Part shown: positions 15,261 through 24,227 of the stretch, one piece after another
Position numbering within the stretch: the stretch's first letter is position 1
How the letters are laid out: every line of letters starts with the position of its first letter
NCBI GenBank assembly: GCA_022821685.1
Contig: JAJEDD010000034.1
Span: 89,811 to 153,810 of the forward strand
DNA length: 64,000 bases
Direction of reading: 5' to 3'
From: Acidimicrobiia bacterium
GTDB lineage: Bacteria; Actinomycetota; Acidimicrobiia; Acidimicrobiales; Aldehydirespiratoraceae
Notes under the pieces: generated by a model
Database searches by the model: none
What the model was told of the DNA's origin: nothing
The model's input: only the letters and a program-made list of their open reading frames with translations
Made by a program: the position numbers and the translations under genes

Positions 15261-16115
15261 TCAGTCGCGCAGCTCTACTCCTGCTAGAGGTTGTGAGCCG
15301 AGGCGGCCTGCCAAGAATTGGGTGACTATGGCGTTGAAGGTCTCGGGCCGTTCGTAGTAGGGGGCGTGGGCGGCGTTGTCCATGATGGCCAGGCGCGACC
15401 CGTCGAGCAGCTCGTGGGCGGCCTCGCCCATGGCCAGCGGGAAGCCCAAGTCCTCGCGGCCCCATACCAGCAGCATTCCGAACCGGCCGCTCAGGGCGGC
15501 GAGCTGTTCGCCCACTACGTCATCGTCGATGCGGTGGCCGAAATAGTCGGCGACCCGCTCGAATCCCTCGGCCGCGCCGGGCGAGTTGTTGATGCGCACC
15601 TCCTCGCGGTGCAACTCGGCGGTGACCAGGCTGTCGTCGTGGAGAACCGAATGGAGCTTGCGGTCCACCATCTCGGGGGTGGTGTCGCCGATCAGGCCTG
15701 CGGTGCGCGCCCTGGCCGCCTGACCGATGGGGGCCATGCCCAGCGTCCCCACCATCACCAGGCCAGCCACCCGCTCAGGGATCTGGCAGGCCAGCGCAGC
15801 CAGCACATGGCCGCCCAGCGACGTGCCCACCAGGCAGACCTCGCCGGTGGCGCCGACCTCGTCGAGCACGGCTCGGGCGAAGGCCGCGTAGTTGGGCACG
15901 GAATGGTCGAAGCGGGCGCCCTTCTCGGCCAGGCCGTGACCGGGCAGGTCGATGGCGTAGACGTGATAGCCCGCCTCGGCGAAGGCGTCGAGGTTGTGGC
16001 GCCAGCGGTCGGCGCGGGCCCCCACGCCGTGGATCAGCAGCATGGTCCGGTCGCCCTCGCCGGCCTCGAGGACGCGGGTCAGCGTCCCGGCCGCGCCGAG
16101 CGGATACTGGATCAC
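15261..16115 (-). CDS. Alpha/beta-fold hydrolase
   Basis: 284-aa serine hydrolase. The oxyanion region is LLIHGVGARADRW, the nucleophile elbow GTSLGGH (Ser in the 90s), a likely acid residue in VWGREDLGFP and the catalytic His in DNAAHAPYYERPE. This order is that of the meta-cleavage-product hydrolase/esterase group. The start is GTG preceded by GGAGG. It lies 91 bp downstream of the amidohydrolase on the same strand, which suggests a shared catabolic unit. The substrate is unknown. Confidence 0.85.
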   Translation of the reverse strand: MIQYPLGAAGTLTRVLEAGEGDRTMLLIHGVGARADRWRHNLDAFAEAGYHVYAIDLPGHGLAEKGARFDHSVPNYAAFARAVLDEVGATGEVCLVGTSLGGHVLAALACQIPERVAGLVMVGTLGMAPIGQAARARTAGLIGDTTPEMVDRKLHSVLHDDSLVTAELHREEVRINNSPGAAEGFERVADYFGHRIDDDVVGEQLAALSGRFGMLLVWGREDLGFPLAMGEAAHELLDGSRLAIMDNAAHAPYYERPETFNAIVTQFLAGRLGSQPLAGVELRD

Positions 16116-16206
16116 CGCGTGTGCCTCCGACGGGTGAGGGGCGCAGGCTGCAGCGTGCTGGACCGCGGCGCTGGCCGCCGCAACGAGATGCTGTCCATAG
16201 CCGAGC

Positions 16207-17631
16207 TCAGCTCGACTCTTGGGCGGCGGTGGCGGCTAGGTCGTCGAGCTCGTCGAGCAGCTCGCGATCGCCGTTGGAGTCGAAGTCGCGGGGATCGGGC
16301 TGCGTCTCTGGTCCGCCGTTGTAGACGACGTCGTAGGTGATCTCCGACGGGCAGATGTGCTGAGCCCGGTCATAGGGGCGGCGCTGGGCCAGCACCTCGT
16401 CGTCGAAGGTCTGCACCTCTCCTCGCAGGATCACCGTCTCGATCCGCTCCTTCTGCTGCAGCACCCGGATGTCGGCCAGCGGATCGCCGTCCACGATGAT
16501 GATGTCGGCGCCCTTGCCGGCTGCGAGCGCGCCGACGTCGTTGCCCTCGCCGAGCACGATGGCGCAGTCGCTGGTAGCGGCCTTGATTGCTTCGAGCGCG
16601 GTCATTCCGGCGTAGCGCATCAGCAGCTCCAGCTCGCGGGCGTGCCACTCGCCGTAGGGGGTCACCGCGAAGCCGGTGTCGGAGCCGACGATGAGGGTGA
16701 CGCCCGCCTCTCGGGCCTTGTGCAGCGACTCGGCGGTGGCCTCGGTCAGCCTCATGTAGGCGTCTCGCAGGCCCTGGGGCACGCCCACGGCGCCGCCCAG
16801 CTCGCCCAGGTTGCCCAGCAGCAGCAGCACCGGGCACAGCGGGATCTTCGACTCGGCGAGCCGCTCGATGGTGTCGTCGCGCAAGGCGTTGCCGTGCATG
16901 ATCCAGTCCAGTTCGCCGGCCACGGCCGAGTCGACGTTGTTGGAGCCGCGGGCGTGCATGGTGATGCGCTTGTTGAGCCGGTGGGCGGCGTCGGACATGG
17001 CCTTGACCTCGTCGCGGGAGAAGGCCTCGTAGTCGCCCAGGGGGCTGTCGCCGATCTTGATCAGGTCCACCCCGTTCTTCACCTGGTGGCGCACTTCGGT
17101 GACCATCTCATCGGCGGTGTTGACCACCTTGCCGATGCTGGAGTCGGGCACCCCCACCGAGGTCGGGTACCAGTCGGCGATGCCGTTGCTGGTGGACAGG
17201 AACCGGCCCGCGGTGGTCATCCGGGGGCCCTGCACGAGACCCTCGGCGATGCCCTCGCGCATGCCGACGCCGATGAAGTAGCTGCCGCCGGGATCAGAGA
17301 TGCCGGTCACCCCGGACCGCAGCACCTTGGTGACGTTCCAGGCCGAGCGCAGCGTGCGCAGCTCGTGGCTGGTGTAGAGGTCCTGCTCCTCCTGCATGCG
17401 GGCCTCGCCGAACGACGTGTGGCAGTGGGCGTCTATCAACCCCGGCATCACCGTCTTGCCGGTGGCGTCGATGCGCACCACCTCTTCGCCGCGCGGTATC
17501 GAGTCGGTGCTGGCGCCCGCGCCGACCGCCTCGATGGTGTCGTCGCGCACCAGGACTGCGCAGTCGGGGACCGCGGGTGAGCCGGTGCCGTCGATGACAG
17601 TTCCGCCGCTGATCAATATCCATGAACTCAC
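16207..17631 (-). CDS. Amidohydrolase family protein (imidazolonepropionase/prolidase-like)
   Basis: 474-aa metal-dependent hydrolase of the amidohydrolase superfamily. The N-terminal beta sandwich ILISGGTVIDGTG and the metal-binding VMPGLIDAHCHT (H-x-H) begin the barrel. VDLIKIGDS holds the likely metal-bridging Lys, TMHARG and WIMHGN the later His ligands, and LIVGSDTGFAVTPYG the catalytic Asp. The C-terminal KGADIIIVDGDPLADI is the returning sandwich strand. Members split cyclic amides, imides or peptides. GTG start with GGAGG upstream. It is divergent from the carboxymuconolactone-decarboxylase-like gene; the 224-bp region between them holds a GATAAT box for the latter. Confidence 0.88.
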   Translation of the reverse strand: MSSWILISGGTVIDGTGSPAVPDCAVLVRDDTIEAVGAGASTDSIPRGEEVVRIDATGKTVMPGLIDAHCHTSFGEARMQEEQDLYTSHELRTLRSAWNVTKVLRSGVTGISDPGGSYFIGVGMREGIAEGLVQGPRMTTAGRFLSTSNGIADWYPTSVGVPDSSIGKVVNTADEMVTEVRHQVKNGVDLIKIGDSPLGDYEAFSRDEVKAMSDAAHRLNKRITMHARGSNNVDSAVAGELDWIMHGNALRDDTIERLAESKIPLCPVLLLLGNLGELGGAVGVPQGLRDAYMRLTEATAESLHKAREAGVTLIVGSDTGFAVTPYGEWHARELELLMRYAGMTALEAIKAATSDCAIVLGEGNDVGALAAGKGADIIIVDGDPLADIRVLQQKERIETVILRGEVQTFDDEVLAQRRPYDRAQHICPSEITYDVVYNGGPETQPDPRDFDSNGDRELLDELDDLAATAAQESS

Positions 17632-17843
17632 CGTTGCCTCCTACCGCCGGGGCGCCGTCGGACCATACCGCAGCCCCCGATCACGAAACGATTCGGGGTC
17701 CCATACCGGTTCACCGCCCCCGGCGTCCGGACACGGCCAGACCTCGAGCACCGGGGCACGGCCCCCGACCTGGCGCACTCGCACCCTGCACGCCGCCCCG
17801 GCGGGTAGACGGGCCAGACTTCGTGGCGGGGAAGCGGCGCTGT

Positions 17844-17849
17844 GATAAT
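17844..17849 (+). promoter_or_regulatory. Putative leaderless -10 box (GATAAT)
   Basis: GATAAT ends 6 nt before the ATG at 17856; close to the sigma70 consensus and in the leaderless position. Confidence 0.5.
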
Positions 17850-17855
17850 GGGGTG

Positions 17856-18404
17856 ATGACAAGCCAACGGCCCCATGAGGCCAGACTTCCGCTGCTTGCC
17901 GACCGCGAGGGTCTCAGCGAGACCCAGCTGGTGGTGTTCGACTGGATCGTCGAGAGCCGGGGCACGATGATCCGCCCCTACGAGGTGATGCTGCACGTTC
18001 CCGAGATGGCCCGGCCCGCAGCCGAGCTCGGCCATCAGATCCGCTACGAGGGCGCCTTGAGCGACCACGACCGGGAGCTGGCCATCATCACCGCGGCTGT
18101 GGCCCACGCCTGCGGGTTCGAGTGGGACACTCATGTCGGGCTGGCCCGGTCGGCCGGGGTGGCCGAGGCGACGATCGCGGCGGTGCGCGATCGCGAGGGC
18201 GCCATCAAGCCGCCCGACGACGTGGTGGTCGGCTTCGTACGGGAGATGTGCGCGGCGTCCAGGGTGTCCGATGCCGTGTACGCCGCGGCGCACGACCGGC
18301 TGGGCGCCGCCGGGGTGGTGGAGCTGACCACGCTGGTGGGCTACTACACCATGCTCGCCTTCACCATCAACCTGGCCGAACCCCAGGATCCCGCCGCGTC
18401 GTGA
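17856..18404 (+). CDS. Carboxymuconolactone decarboxylase/AhpD-like family protein
   Basis: 182-aa helical protein of the CMD/AhpD superfamily. It has MIRPYEVMLHVPEMARPAAELG, the segment LSDHDRELAIITAAVAHACGFEWDTHVGLA with a single Cys and a His, and the C-terminal GVVELTTLVGYYTMLAFTINL. Having one Cys instead of the AhpD C-x2-C pair points to a CMD-like rather than peroxidase-reductase role. Starting at 17856 keeps the family length and places the GATAAT box 6 nt upstream. The neighbouring amidohydrolase and dioxygenase genes suggest a part in aromatic or ring-compound breakdown, an inference only. Confidence 0.82.
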   Translation: MTSQRPHEARLPLLADREGLSETQLVVFDWIVESRGTMIRPYEVMLHVPEMARPAAELGHQIRYEGALSDHDRELAIITAAVAHACGFEWDTHVGLARSAGVAEATIAAVRDREGAIKPPDDVVVGFVREMCAASRVSDAVYAAAHDRLGAAGVVELTTLVGYYTMLAFTINLAEPQDPAAS

Positions 18405-18451
18405 CAATTGCGAGAACGCCGCGGTCGAGCTAGCCGCGTCGGGTCGTCAGC

Positions 18452-18520
18452 CAAGAACCGGCCCGGCGGGCGAGGCCGTGGCCCGAGCGGCCCGTGAGCG
18501 TTGTGAACAGGAGCGGGAAT
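18452..18520 (+). repeat. Dispersed intergenic repeat, copy B
   Basis: Shares GCGGGCGAGGCCGTGGCCC, GAGCGGCCCGTGAGCG and GGAGCGGGAA with the other copies; TTGTGAACAG replaces CAGCGAACAA, and the left block is missing. Lies between two convergent genes. Confidence 0.8.
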
Positions 18521-18574
18521 CACCCCGCTGCGACGCGACGGGCTTGCACCTACCGCGCATGCTCTAGGCGCGGT

Positions 18575-18970
18575 TCACGGGAAGAGGCTGTCGAGGAGGG
18601 CCCACAGCAGCACCAGACCCGAGAGGGCTATCGGCACGGGGATGGCCAGCAGCAGCGTCCAGGTCAAGTAGCGCACCCAGGCCGGACGGTCGGCGAAGCG
18701 CCGCTGGTGGAAGGCGGCGTCGAGGGTCTCGGCCTCGGTGTCGGGCCGCTCCAGGCCGAGCAGGCCGGCGGCGAGGTCCGCGACCTCAGTTCGCACCACC
18801 AGCACCGCGAGGCGGTGGGTCACATGGTGGGGGGCGACCTCGGTGGCCGGGTCCACCAGCACCGCGGCCTCATAGCCCTCATCGCGTAGGCGGGCCGCGG
18901 CCACATCGGCCTCCCAGCGGCTGGGATACTCGGCGATGGCGACCATGCCCGGCAGCGGCTTCACTCCCAT
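18575..18970 (-). CDS. DUF2007-like putative signal-transducing membrane protein
   Basis: 131 aa. Residues ~9-70 (MVAIAEYPSRWEADVAAARLRDEGYEA...) match the small DUF2007 domain, thought to bind an unknown ligand. The C-terminus (TWTLLLAIPVPIALSGLVLLW) is one transmembrane helix that would anchor it with the domain in the cytoplasm. The start is set at the ATG at 18970, because the frame further upstream overlaps the divergent ABC transporter leader; the ATG at 18946 is an alternative. No function is known. Confidence 0.7.
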   Translation of the reverse strand: MGVKPLPGMVAIAEYPSRWEADVAAARLRDEGYEAAVLVDPATEVAPHHVTHRLAVLVVRTEVADLAAGLLGLERPDTEAETLDAAFHQRRFADRPAWVRYLTWTLLLAIPVPIALSGLVLLWALLDSLFP

Positions 18971-19062
18971 ATCGTGCCCGCTGTAGAGCGAGCGCGGGCA
19001 GATGAGGACGCTGATCGTGGGGCGGAGTGGCTCACCCACTTCGCCCGGCCTGTAGCCGCCGA

Positions 19063-19068
19063 TAGCGT
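19063..19068 (+). promoter_or_regulatory. Putative leaderless -10 box (TAGCGT)
   Basis: TAGCGT ends 7 nt before the GTG at 19076; no ribosome site between. Confidence 0.45.
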
Positions 19069-19075
19069 GCCGACG

Positions 19076-20056
19076 GTGAATCCGGCCGTAGCCGTCGATG
19101 AACTGGTCAAGGATTACGGCTCGGTTCGGGCCGTCGACGGCGTGTCGTTCGAGGTGGAGCGGGGCGAGGTGTTCGCCCTGCTCGGACCCAACGGCGCGGG
19201 CAAGTCCACCATCGTGGAGATACTGGAGGGCCATCGCAGCCGCACGTCGGGCACGGCGCGGGTGCTCGACACCGATCCAGAGTCGGCCGGCGCGTCGTTC
19301 CGGGACCGCATCGGCGTGGTGTTGCAGTCCTCGGGCATCGACCCCGAGCTGACCGTGCGCGAGGCCATCGACTTCTACCGCGCCGCCTACTCGCGCCCGG
19401 TGGCGACCGGCGAGCTGATCGAGATGGTGGAGCTGGCCGAGAAGGCCGACGCCCGCATCTCCACCCTGTCGGGCGGGCAGCAGCGCCGCATCGACATGGC
19501 CTTGGGCCTGGCGGGCGACCCCGACGTGATGTTCCTCGACGAGCCGACCACGGGCTTCGACCCGGCCGCCCGACGGCGGGGCTGGGAGCTGGTCGAGCGG
19601 CTCGCCTCACAGCAGCGGGCCGTGCTGCTCACCACCCACTACCTCGACGAGGCCGAGGCTCTGGCCGACCGGGTGGCGGTGCTGGCGGGGGGCCGGATAG
19701 TGGCCGAGGGCACGCCGGCCGAGCTGCGAGCCCGAGCGGGCGCGGCGCTGATCCGGTTCGGTGTGCCCGACCGGGCCGAGCCGGTGGCCGATCTGCTGGC
19801 CCCGATCTCGGGCGAGATAGTCGGGCGTGACCGCTCCGTGGAGATCACCACCGACGCTCCCACCGCGGATTTGGCCCATCTGACCGGCTGGGCCGCCGAG
19901 CGAGGCATCGAGCTCGAGGGTCTGACCGTCTCCACGCCCAGCCTCGAAGACGTCTACCTCAGCCTCGTCGGCCACGACGACGGTGACGGCGGCGGCCGCG
20001 GTGAGGCGGGCGACGACGACGGCGAGGCGCCGGATGACGGGGGCGGCGAGCGGTGA
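19076..20056 (+). CDS. ABC-2 type exporter ATP-binding protein (DrrA-like)
   Basis: 326-aa ATPase of an ABC-2 exporter. Walker A GPNGAGKST (about residues 39-47), signature LSGGQQRRIDMALGLAGDP, Walker B VMFLDEPTTGFDP and the switch His in LLTTHYLDEAEAL are all present. A ~75-residue C-terminal domain follows, ending in a Gly/Asp-rich acidic tail (DDGDGGGRGEAGDDDGE). The GTG at 19076 is chosen because the ATPase fold starts there and a leaderless -10 box lies 7 nt upstream. Its stop overlaps the permease start (GTGA), so the two are co-translated. Such pairs export drugs, lipids or polysaccharides. Confidence 0.9.
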   Translation: MNPAVAVDELVKDYGSVRAVDGVSFEVERGEVFALLGPNGAGKSTIVEILEGHRSRTSGTARVLDTDPESAGASFRDRIGVVLQSSGIDPELTVREAIDFYRAAYSRPVATGELIEMVELAEKADARISTLSGGQQRRIDMALGLAGDPDVMFLDEPTTGFDPAARRRGWELVERLASQQRAVLLTTHYLDEAEALADRVAVLAGGRIVAEGTPAELRARAGAALIRFGVPDRAEPVADLLAPISGEIVGRDRSVEITTDAPTADLAHLTGWAAERGIELEGLTVSTPSLEDVYLSLVGHDDGDGGGRGEAGDDDGEAPDDGGGER

Positions 20057-20865
20057 GGCTGCTGTGGCGCTGCACCCGCCTCCAGAACCGGATCTTCTGG
20101 CGGACACCCATCGCCGCCTTCTTCACCCTGGTGTTCCCGCTGCTGATGCTGGTGCTGTTCACCGCCATCTTCGGCAACGACACCTTCGACAGCGTCTACG
20201 GCGAGGTCAAGAGCAGCCAGTTCTACACGCCCGGTCTGGCCGTGTACGCGGCGGCGTCGTCCACCTACACCGGTATCGGCATCATGCTGGCCAGCCGGCG
20301 CGAGCTCGGCATCCTCAAGCGGGTGCGGGGCACGCCCCTGCCGCCGTGGATGTACCTCACCGGAGTGGTGCTGTCGGCGGTGTGGATAGCGGCGCTGGCC
20401 GTGGCCGCCATGGTGGTGCTGGGGGTGGCGGCCTACGGAGTCAACGTCGAGGCGGCCAAGGTTCCGGCCATGCTTGTCACCTTCGCGGTGGGGTCGGTGT
20501 CGTTCGCCGCGCTGGGCCTGGCGCTGGCCTCACTGGCCCGGTCGGTGTCGATGGCGGTGCCTCTCGCCAACGCCACCCTGCTGCCCCTCGCCTTCATCTC
20601 CAACATCTTCGTGTCCTTCGGCCACGACACCCCCGCCTGGCTCGAGTTTCTCGGGGACGTGTTCCCGCTGAAGCACTTCGGCCTGGCCTTCGGGGAGGCC
20701 ATGAACCCGTTCTCGGAGGCCCCCGCCTTCGAATGGCACCGGCTCGGCGTGATGCTGCTGTGGCTGGTGGCCGGCGCGGCCGTGGCCGCATGGCGATTCA
20801 GCTGGGTGCCGCCGGTGGTGGCCGGCCGTGCGTCCCGCCGCCGCGGGGGCCCAGCGGGGGCCTAG
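20053..20865 (+). CDS. ABC-2 type exporter permease
   Basis: 270-aa membrane subunit partnering the preceding ATPase, with six hydrophobic segments. The first follows RIFWRTPIAAFFTLVFPLLMLVLF, and the elbow ASRRELGILKRVRGTPLPPWMYL is typical of the ABC2_membrane family. The C-terminal segment LGVMLLWLVAGAAVAAWRF is the last helix. GTG start overlaps the ATPase stop by 4 bp. The exported compound is unknown. Confidence 0.9.
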   Translation: MRLLWRCTRLQNRIFWRTPIAAFFTLVFPLLMLVLFTAIFGNDTFDSVYGEVKSSQFYTPGLAVYAAASSTYTGIGIMLASRRELGILKRVRGTPLPPWMYLTGVVLSAVWIAALAVAAMVVLGVAAYGVNVEAAKVPAMLVTFAVGSVSFAALGLALASLARSVSMAVPLANATLLPLAFISNIFVSFGHDTPAWLEFLGDVFPLKHFGLAFGEAMNPFSEAPAFEWHRLGVMLLWLVAGAAVAAWRFSWVPPVVAGRASRRRGGPAGA

Positions 20866-20943
20866 AGGCTTTCTGGCGACAAGCGACCCTGGGACCGGAG
20901 GTTCGCGGCGCGTCGGCTCACGGCGGGTGCTCCACTCGGCCTC

Positions 20944-20949
20944 TAGCAT
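20944..20949 (+). promoter_or_regulatory. Putative leaderless -10 box (TAGCAT)
   Basis: TAGCAT ends 6 nt before the ATG at 20956; no ribosome site between. Confidence 0.45.
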
Positions 20950-20955
20950 CGCCGG

Positions 20956-21858
20956 ATGGTCTTCTACGACGAGTTCGGGCTGTTCGCTGAGAACGCCGCC
21001 GAGCACGGCCTGAAATGGTCGGACCCGCCGACGGTGCGCCGCGAGTCGGTGCCGCTGCCCTCGGGCCTGCGACTGTCGGCGCTGGTGTGGGGCACCGCCG
21101 AGCCGGAGCTGGTGCTGATCCACGGCGGCGCCCAGAACGCCCACACCTGGGACACGGTGGCGCTGGCCCTCGGCCGGCCGCTGGTGGCGGTGGACCTGCC
21201 CGGCCACGGACGCTCCGACCACCGGCCCGCCCACAACTACGGTCCCGCCTCCATGGCCGACGATGTGGCCGTGGCGGTCGAGGCGCTGGCGCCGGGGGCC
21301 GAGGCCGTGGTGGGCATGTCCTTGGGCGGTCTCACCGCCATCTGCCTGGCCGCCGATCACCCTCGCTGGGTGAGGCGGCTGGGGGTGGTGGACGTGACGC
21401 CGGGCACCGACGGTTCCAAGGCCGAGCCGATCGTCGCCTTCGTCGACGGGCCCGAGCACTTCGACAGCTTCGAGGCGATCCTGGAGCGCACCGTCGAGCA
21501 CAACCCGGCTCGCAGCGTGTCGTCGCTGCGCCGGGGCGTGCTGCACAACGCCCACGAGACCGCCGACGGGCGCTGGAGGTGGAATTACGACCCGATGCGG
21601 GACTGGAAGGCCAGCGACACCACCGATCCCGGCTTCGGGGAGCTGTGGGCGAAGGTCTCCGCGGTGGCGGTCCCGACCGCGCTTTGGCAGGGCGGCGCGT
21701 GGAGCGTGGTGGACGATGCCGACGTGGCCGAGTGGATGCGGCGGCTGCCCGCAACCGTGCACGAGATGGTGGAGGGCGCGGGCCACTCGATCCAGGGCGA
21801 CCGCCCGCTGGAGCTGGCCGCGCTGATCGAAGACCTCCTGGCCCGCCCGACCAGCTAG
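20956..21858 (+). CDS. Alpha/beta-fold hydrolase
   Basis: 300-aa serine hydrolase distinct from the one at 15261. It has LVLIHGGAQNAHTWD, the lid-preceding VAVDLPGHGRSDHR, nucleophile elbow VVGMSLGGLTA and catalytic His in VEGAGHSIQGDRP. The N-terminal ~35 residues form a short extension before the core. A leaderless-type box lies 6 nt before the ATG. It is convergent with the Nudix gene downstream. Substrate unknown; esterase or epoxide/peroxidase-like activity is possible. Confidence 0.86.
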   Translation: MVFYDEFGLFAENAAEHGLKWSDPPTVRRESVPLPSGLRLSALVWGTAEPELVLIHGGAQNAHTWDTVALALGRPLVAVDLPGHGRSDHRPAHNYGPASMADDVAVAVEALAPGAEAVVGMSLGGLTAICLAADHPRWVRRLGVVDVTPGTDGSKAEPIVAFVDGPEHFDSFEAILERTVEHNPARSVSSLRRGVLHNAHETADGRWRWNYDPMRDWKASDTTDPGFGELWAKVSAVAVPTALWQGGAWSVVDDADVAEWMRRLPATVHEMVEGAGHSIQGDRPLELAALIEDLLARPTS

Positions 21859-21912
21859 TCCTCCCGGTCCGCCGGTCGCCGTGTCCGGCTGGCCCGCCCG
21901 GCCCGTGGCGGT

Positions 21913-22695
21913 CTATGCGTCGGGCTGGTCCTCCTCGCGGTAGCCGGACTCGTCGAACCGGTAGCCGGTTGGGGTCATCTCCAGACGGTGACGGGGACCC
22001 GGCGTCGAGGCGTCGCCGGTGGCGTAGCCCGCGTCGCCATGCCACAGCGATATCGGGCCGTGATCGCCGTCGCTGAGGCGGGTCACGTAGCGGCGGGGGA
22101 TCCGGCGGCTCAGGCCCGCCAGTGTCTCGGCCACCGTAGCGAAGCGACCGATGGTGTGCAGCGTCACCCAGGTGGGATCGATCAACTCGATCTCGCCGGC
22201 GTCGCGGCGCGCCATGGCCTCGGCGGGGGTCATCCACTCGTGGCCGGTGATCTCGCCGTCGTCGACGCGGACCTCGGTGGCGGGCGCCTCCGCCGCGAAG
22301 AACCAGGTGGCGAAGCGCTTGGGCGCGATCGGCGGAGGGATCCAGTACGAGAAGTGCACCAGGCGGGCCGGGTCGAGCACGATCGACGCCTCCTCGCAGG
22401 CCTCGCGGGCCGCGGCGTTGCGGGCGGCAGTGATCAGGTCGCCGGTGCGGTCGTGATCGGCGTCGTCGATGCGGCCCCCGGGGAATACCCACATGCCGCC
22501 GAAGACGAGGCGAGAGTTCCGGCGCAGCATAAGCGACTCCAGGCCGCGGGGACTGTCGCGCAGCACCACGACCGTGGCTGCGGGGATGGCCGGGGCCTCG
22601 CCGTGGAGCTCGAACCGCTCGCGCCACTCCTCGGTTGCCAGCACCTTTCGCCGGTACGGCTCTTGGACCCGGTTGCCGGTCGGGGTGCTGCTCAC
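21913..22695 (-). CDS. Nudix hydrolase (NUDT19-like)
   Basis: 260 aa. The Nudix box appears as FPGGRIDD ... AAAREACEEAS, with a longer than usual spacer between the GG and the RExxEE helix, as in the NUDT19/RP2p group that hydrolyses CoA derivatives. The N-terminal strand is TVVVLRDSPRGLESLMLRRN. It starts with GTG 66 bp downstream of the CoA-transferase stop on the same strand, so a link to CoA-ester metabolism is reasonable. Exact substrate not determinable. Confidence 0.85.
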   Translation of the reverse strand: MSSTPTGNRVQEPYRRKVLATEEWRERFELHGEAPAIPAATVVVLRDSPRGLESLMLRRNSRLVFGGMWVFPGGRIDDADHDRTGDLITAARNAAAREACEEASIVLDPARLVHFSYWIPPPIAPKRFATWFFAAEAPATEVRVDDGEITGHEWMTPAEAMARRDAGEIELIDPTWVTLHTIGRFATVAETLAGLSRRIPRRYVTRLSDGDHGPISLWHGDAGYATGDASTPGPRHRLEMTPTGYRFDESGYREEDQPDA

Positions 22696-22761
22696 TTGGT
22701 CACGCTGTCGTGCCGGGCCGGGTCGTTACAGGCAATCGGGCCTTTTCCATGGTCGGGCGGT

Positions 22762-23952
22762 TCACTTGATCACGCCGTCGGTGCGGAGCCGGTCGATGCT
22801 GGCGGCGAGGCCCAGTTCGGCCAAGACCTCATCGGTGTGCTGGCCGTGTGTGGGCGCCGACGGCTGTCGCAGCTCGGCGGGGGTGGCCGAGAAGCGGGCC
22901 GCGGGGCGGGCCTGGCGGACCCGGCCCATGGCCGGGTGGTCGTGCTCCATGAACAACTGGTTGTGGACGGCCTGGGCGTCGTCGGCTATGTCCTCCACGC
23001 CGAGCACCACCCCGAACGGGACCTGTTGGCGATCCAGCGCTTCCACTGCGTCGGCCACGGGCATGGCCGCGGCTGCGCCATGTACGGCCCGGAACACGGC
23101 GGTGGTTTGCTCGGGGTGGCTCTGGCGGTCGCGCATGGTGGCCACTCGGGGGTCGCTGGAGTCCACGCCGAACGCCCTGGCCATGCCGTGGAACTCGTCG
23201 TCGGTCACCGCGGCCACCACCACGTGGCCGTTGGCGAGGGTGATGGCCCGCTGGTGGGCCGAGAAGGACTGGGCCAGGTGGCGCTCTTCGTTGTCCAAGG
23301 CCACCTCGTGGGCGGCCGCATCGGCGAACAGGAAGGCCACCGAGGCGTCCAGCATCGCCAGTTGGATGTGCTGGCCGCCCCCGCCCCGCTCGCGGGCCAG
23401 CAGGGCCGCGGTGATGGCCTGGGCGGCGGTGTAGGCGGTGACCTTGTCGGCCACGGCCTGGCGCAGGAACCGGGGGGACTCGTCGTTGAGGCCGGTCTGG
23501 TTGCCGACCAGCCCCGACTGGGCCTGTATCACCGAGTCGTACGCCCGGCGGTGGGCGTAGGGGCCGTCGGGGCCGAACCCCGACAGCGAGGCGTAGACGA
23601 TGTCGGGGTTGCGGGCCCTCACGTCGTCGTAGCCGAGGCCGAGCCGCTCGATCACGCCCGGACGCATGTTTTGCACGAACACGTCGGCCCGGGAGGCGAG
23701 GTCGAGCACGATGTCGCGGCCCCGCGGCCGGGTGCAGTCCACCGCGATGGAGCGCTTGCCCCGGTTGCAGGTCTGGAACACGGCCGAGATGCCGCCCGAC
23801 GCCACCCCCACATAGCGGATCTGGTCGCCGTGGCGGGGCGCCTCCACTTTGACGGCCTCGGCCCCCTGATCGACGAGCAGGCCCACTGCCAGGGGTCCGG
23901 TGATGGCCACGCTCATCTCCAGGATGCGGATGCCTTCGAGCGGTCCGGGCAC
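22762..23952 (-). CDS. CaiB/BaiF family (class III) CoA transferase
   Basis: 396 aa, the usual length. Transfers CoA between carboxylic acids such as formate/oxalate, succinate or aromatic acids. Diagnostic segments are PLEGIRILEMSVAITGPLAVGLL, the nucleotide-binding RGKRSIAVDC and PGVIERLGLGYDDV, PDIVYASLSGFGPDGPY, and the catalytic Asp in AYDSVIQAQSGL. C-terminal HTDEVLAELGL is also typical. The Nudix gene follows on the same strand. The acid partner is unknown; the dioxygenases and hydrolases in the region make an aromatic or alkyl acid plausible. Confidence 0.92.
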   Translation of the reverse strand: MPGPLEGIRILEMSVAITGPLAVGLLVDQGAEAVKVEAPRHGDQIRYVGVASGGISAVFQTCNRGKRSIAVDCTRPRGRDIVLDLASRADVFVQNMRPGVIERLGLGYDDVRARNPDIVYASLSGFGPDGPYAHRRAYDSVIQAQSGLVGNQTGLNDESPRFLRQAVADKVTAYTAAQAITAALLARERGGGGQHIQLAMLDASVAFLFADAAAHEVALDNEERHLAQSFSAHQRAITLANGHVVVAAVTDDEFHGMARAFGVDSSDPRVATMRDRQSHPEQTTAVFRAVHGAAAAMPVADAVEALDRQQVPFGVVLGVEDIADDAQAVHNQLFMEHDHPAMGRVRQARPAARFSATPAELRQPSAPTHGQHTDEVLAELGLAASIDRLRTDGVIK

Positions 23953-24227
23953 GGAGTCTCGATCCTCGGCGGCTTAGCCGCGCTCGCCGGCTGCACTTGT
24001 CGGAGCTTGGAACTCCGTCAGGGCCTGCAAGTCCACAGCCCGCAACGATACGGCCCGTCACATAGGGCGCCTCGGGGTCACCGAAGCTTGGAGCCTCAGC
24101 CGCTACCTTCGGTCACGACAGTGAGCCGCACATGAATGCCCCGCAGGCCAGACCCGGGGCGGCGCGCGGAGCACCAGAAGCCTCGACAAGAACCAGAGCG
24201 CCCCGGATTCAGAGCAAGGATCAGAGC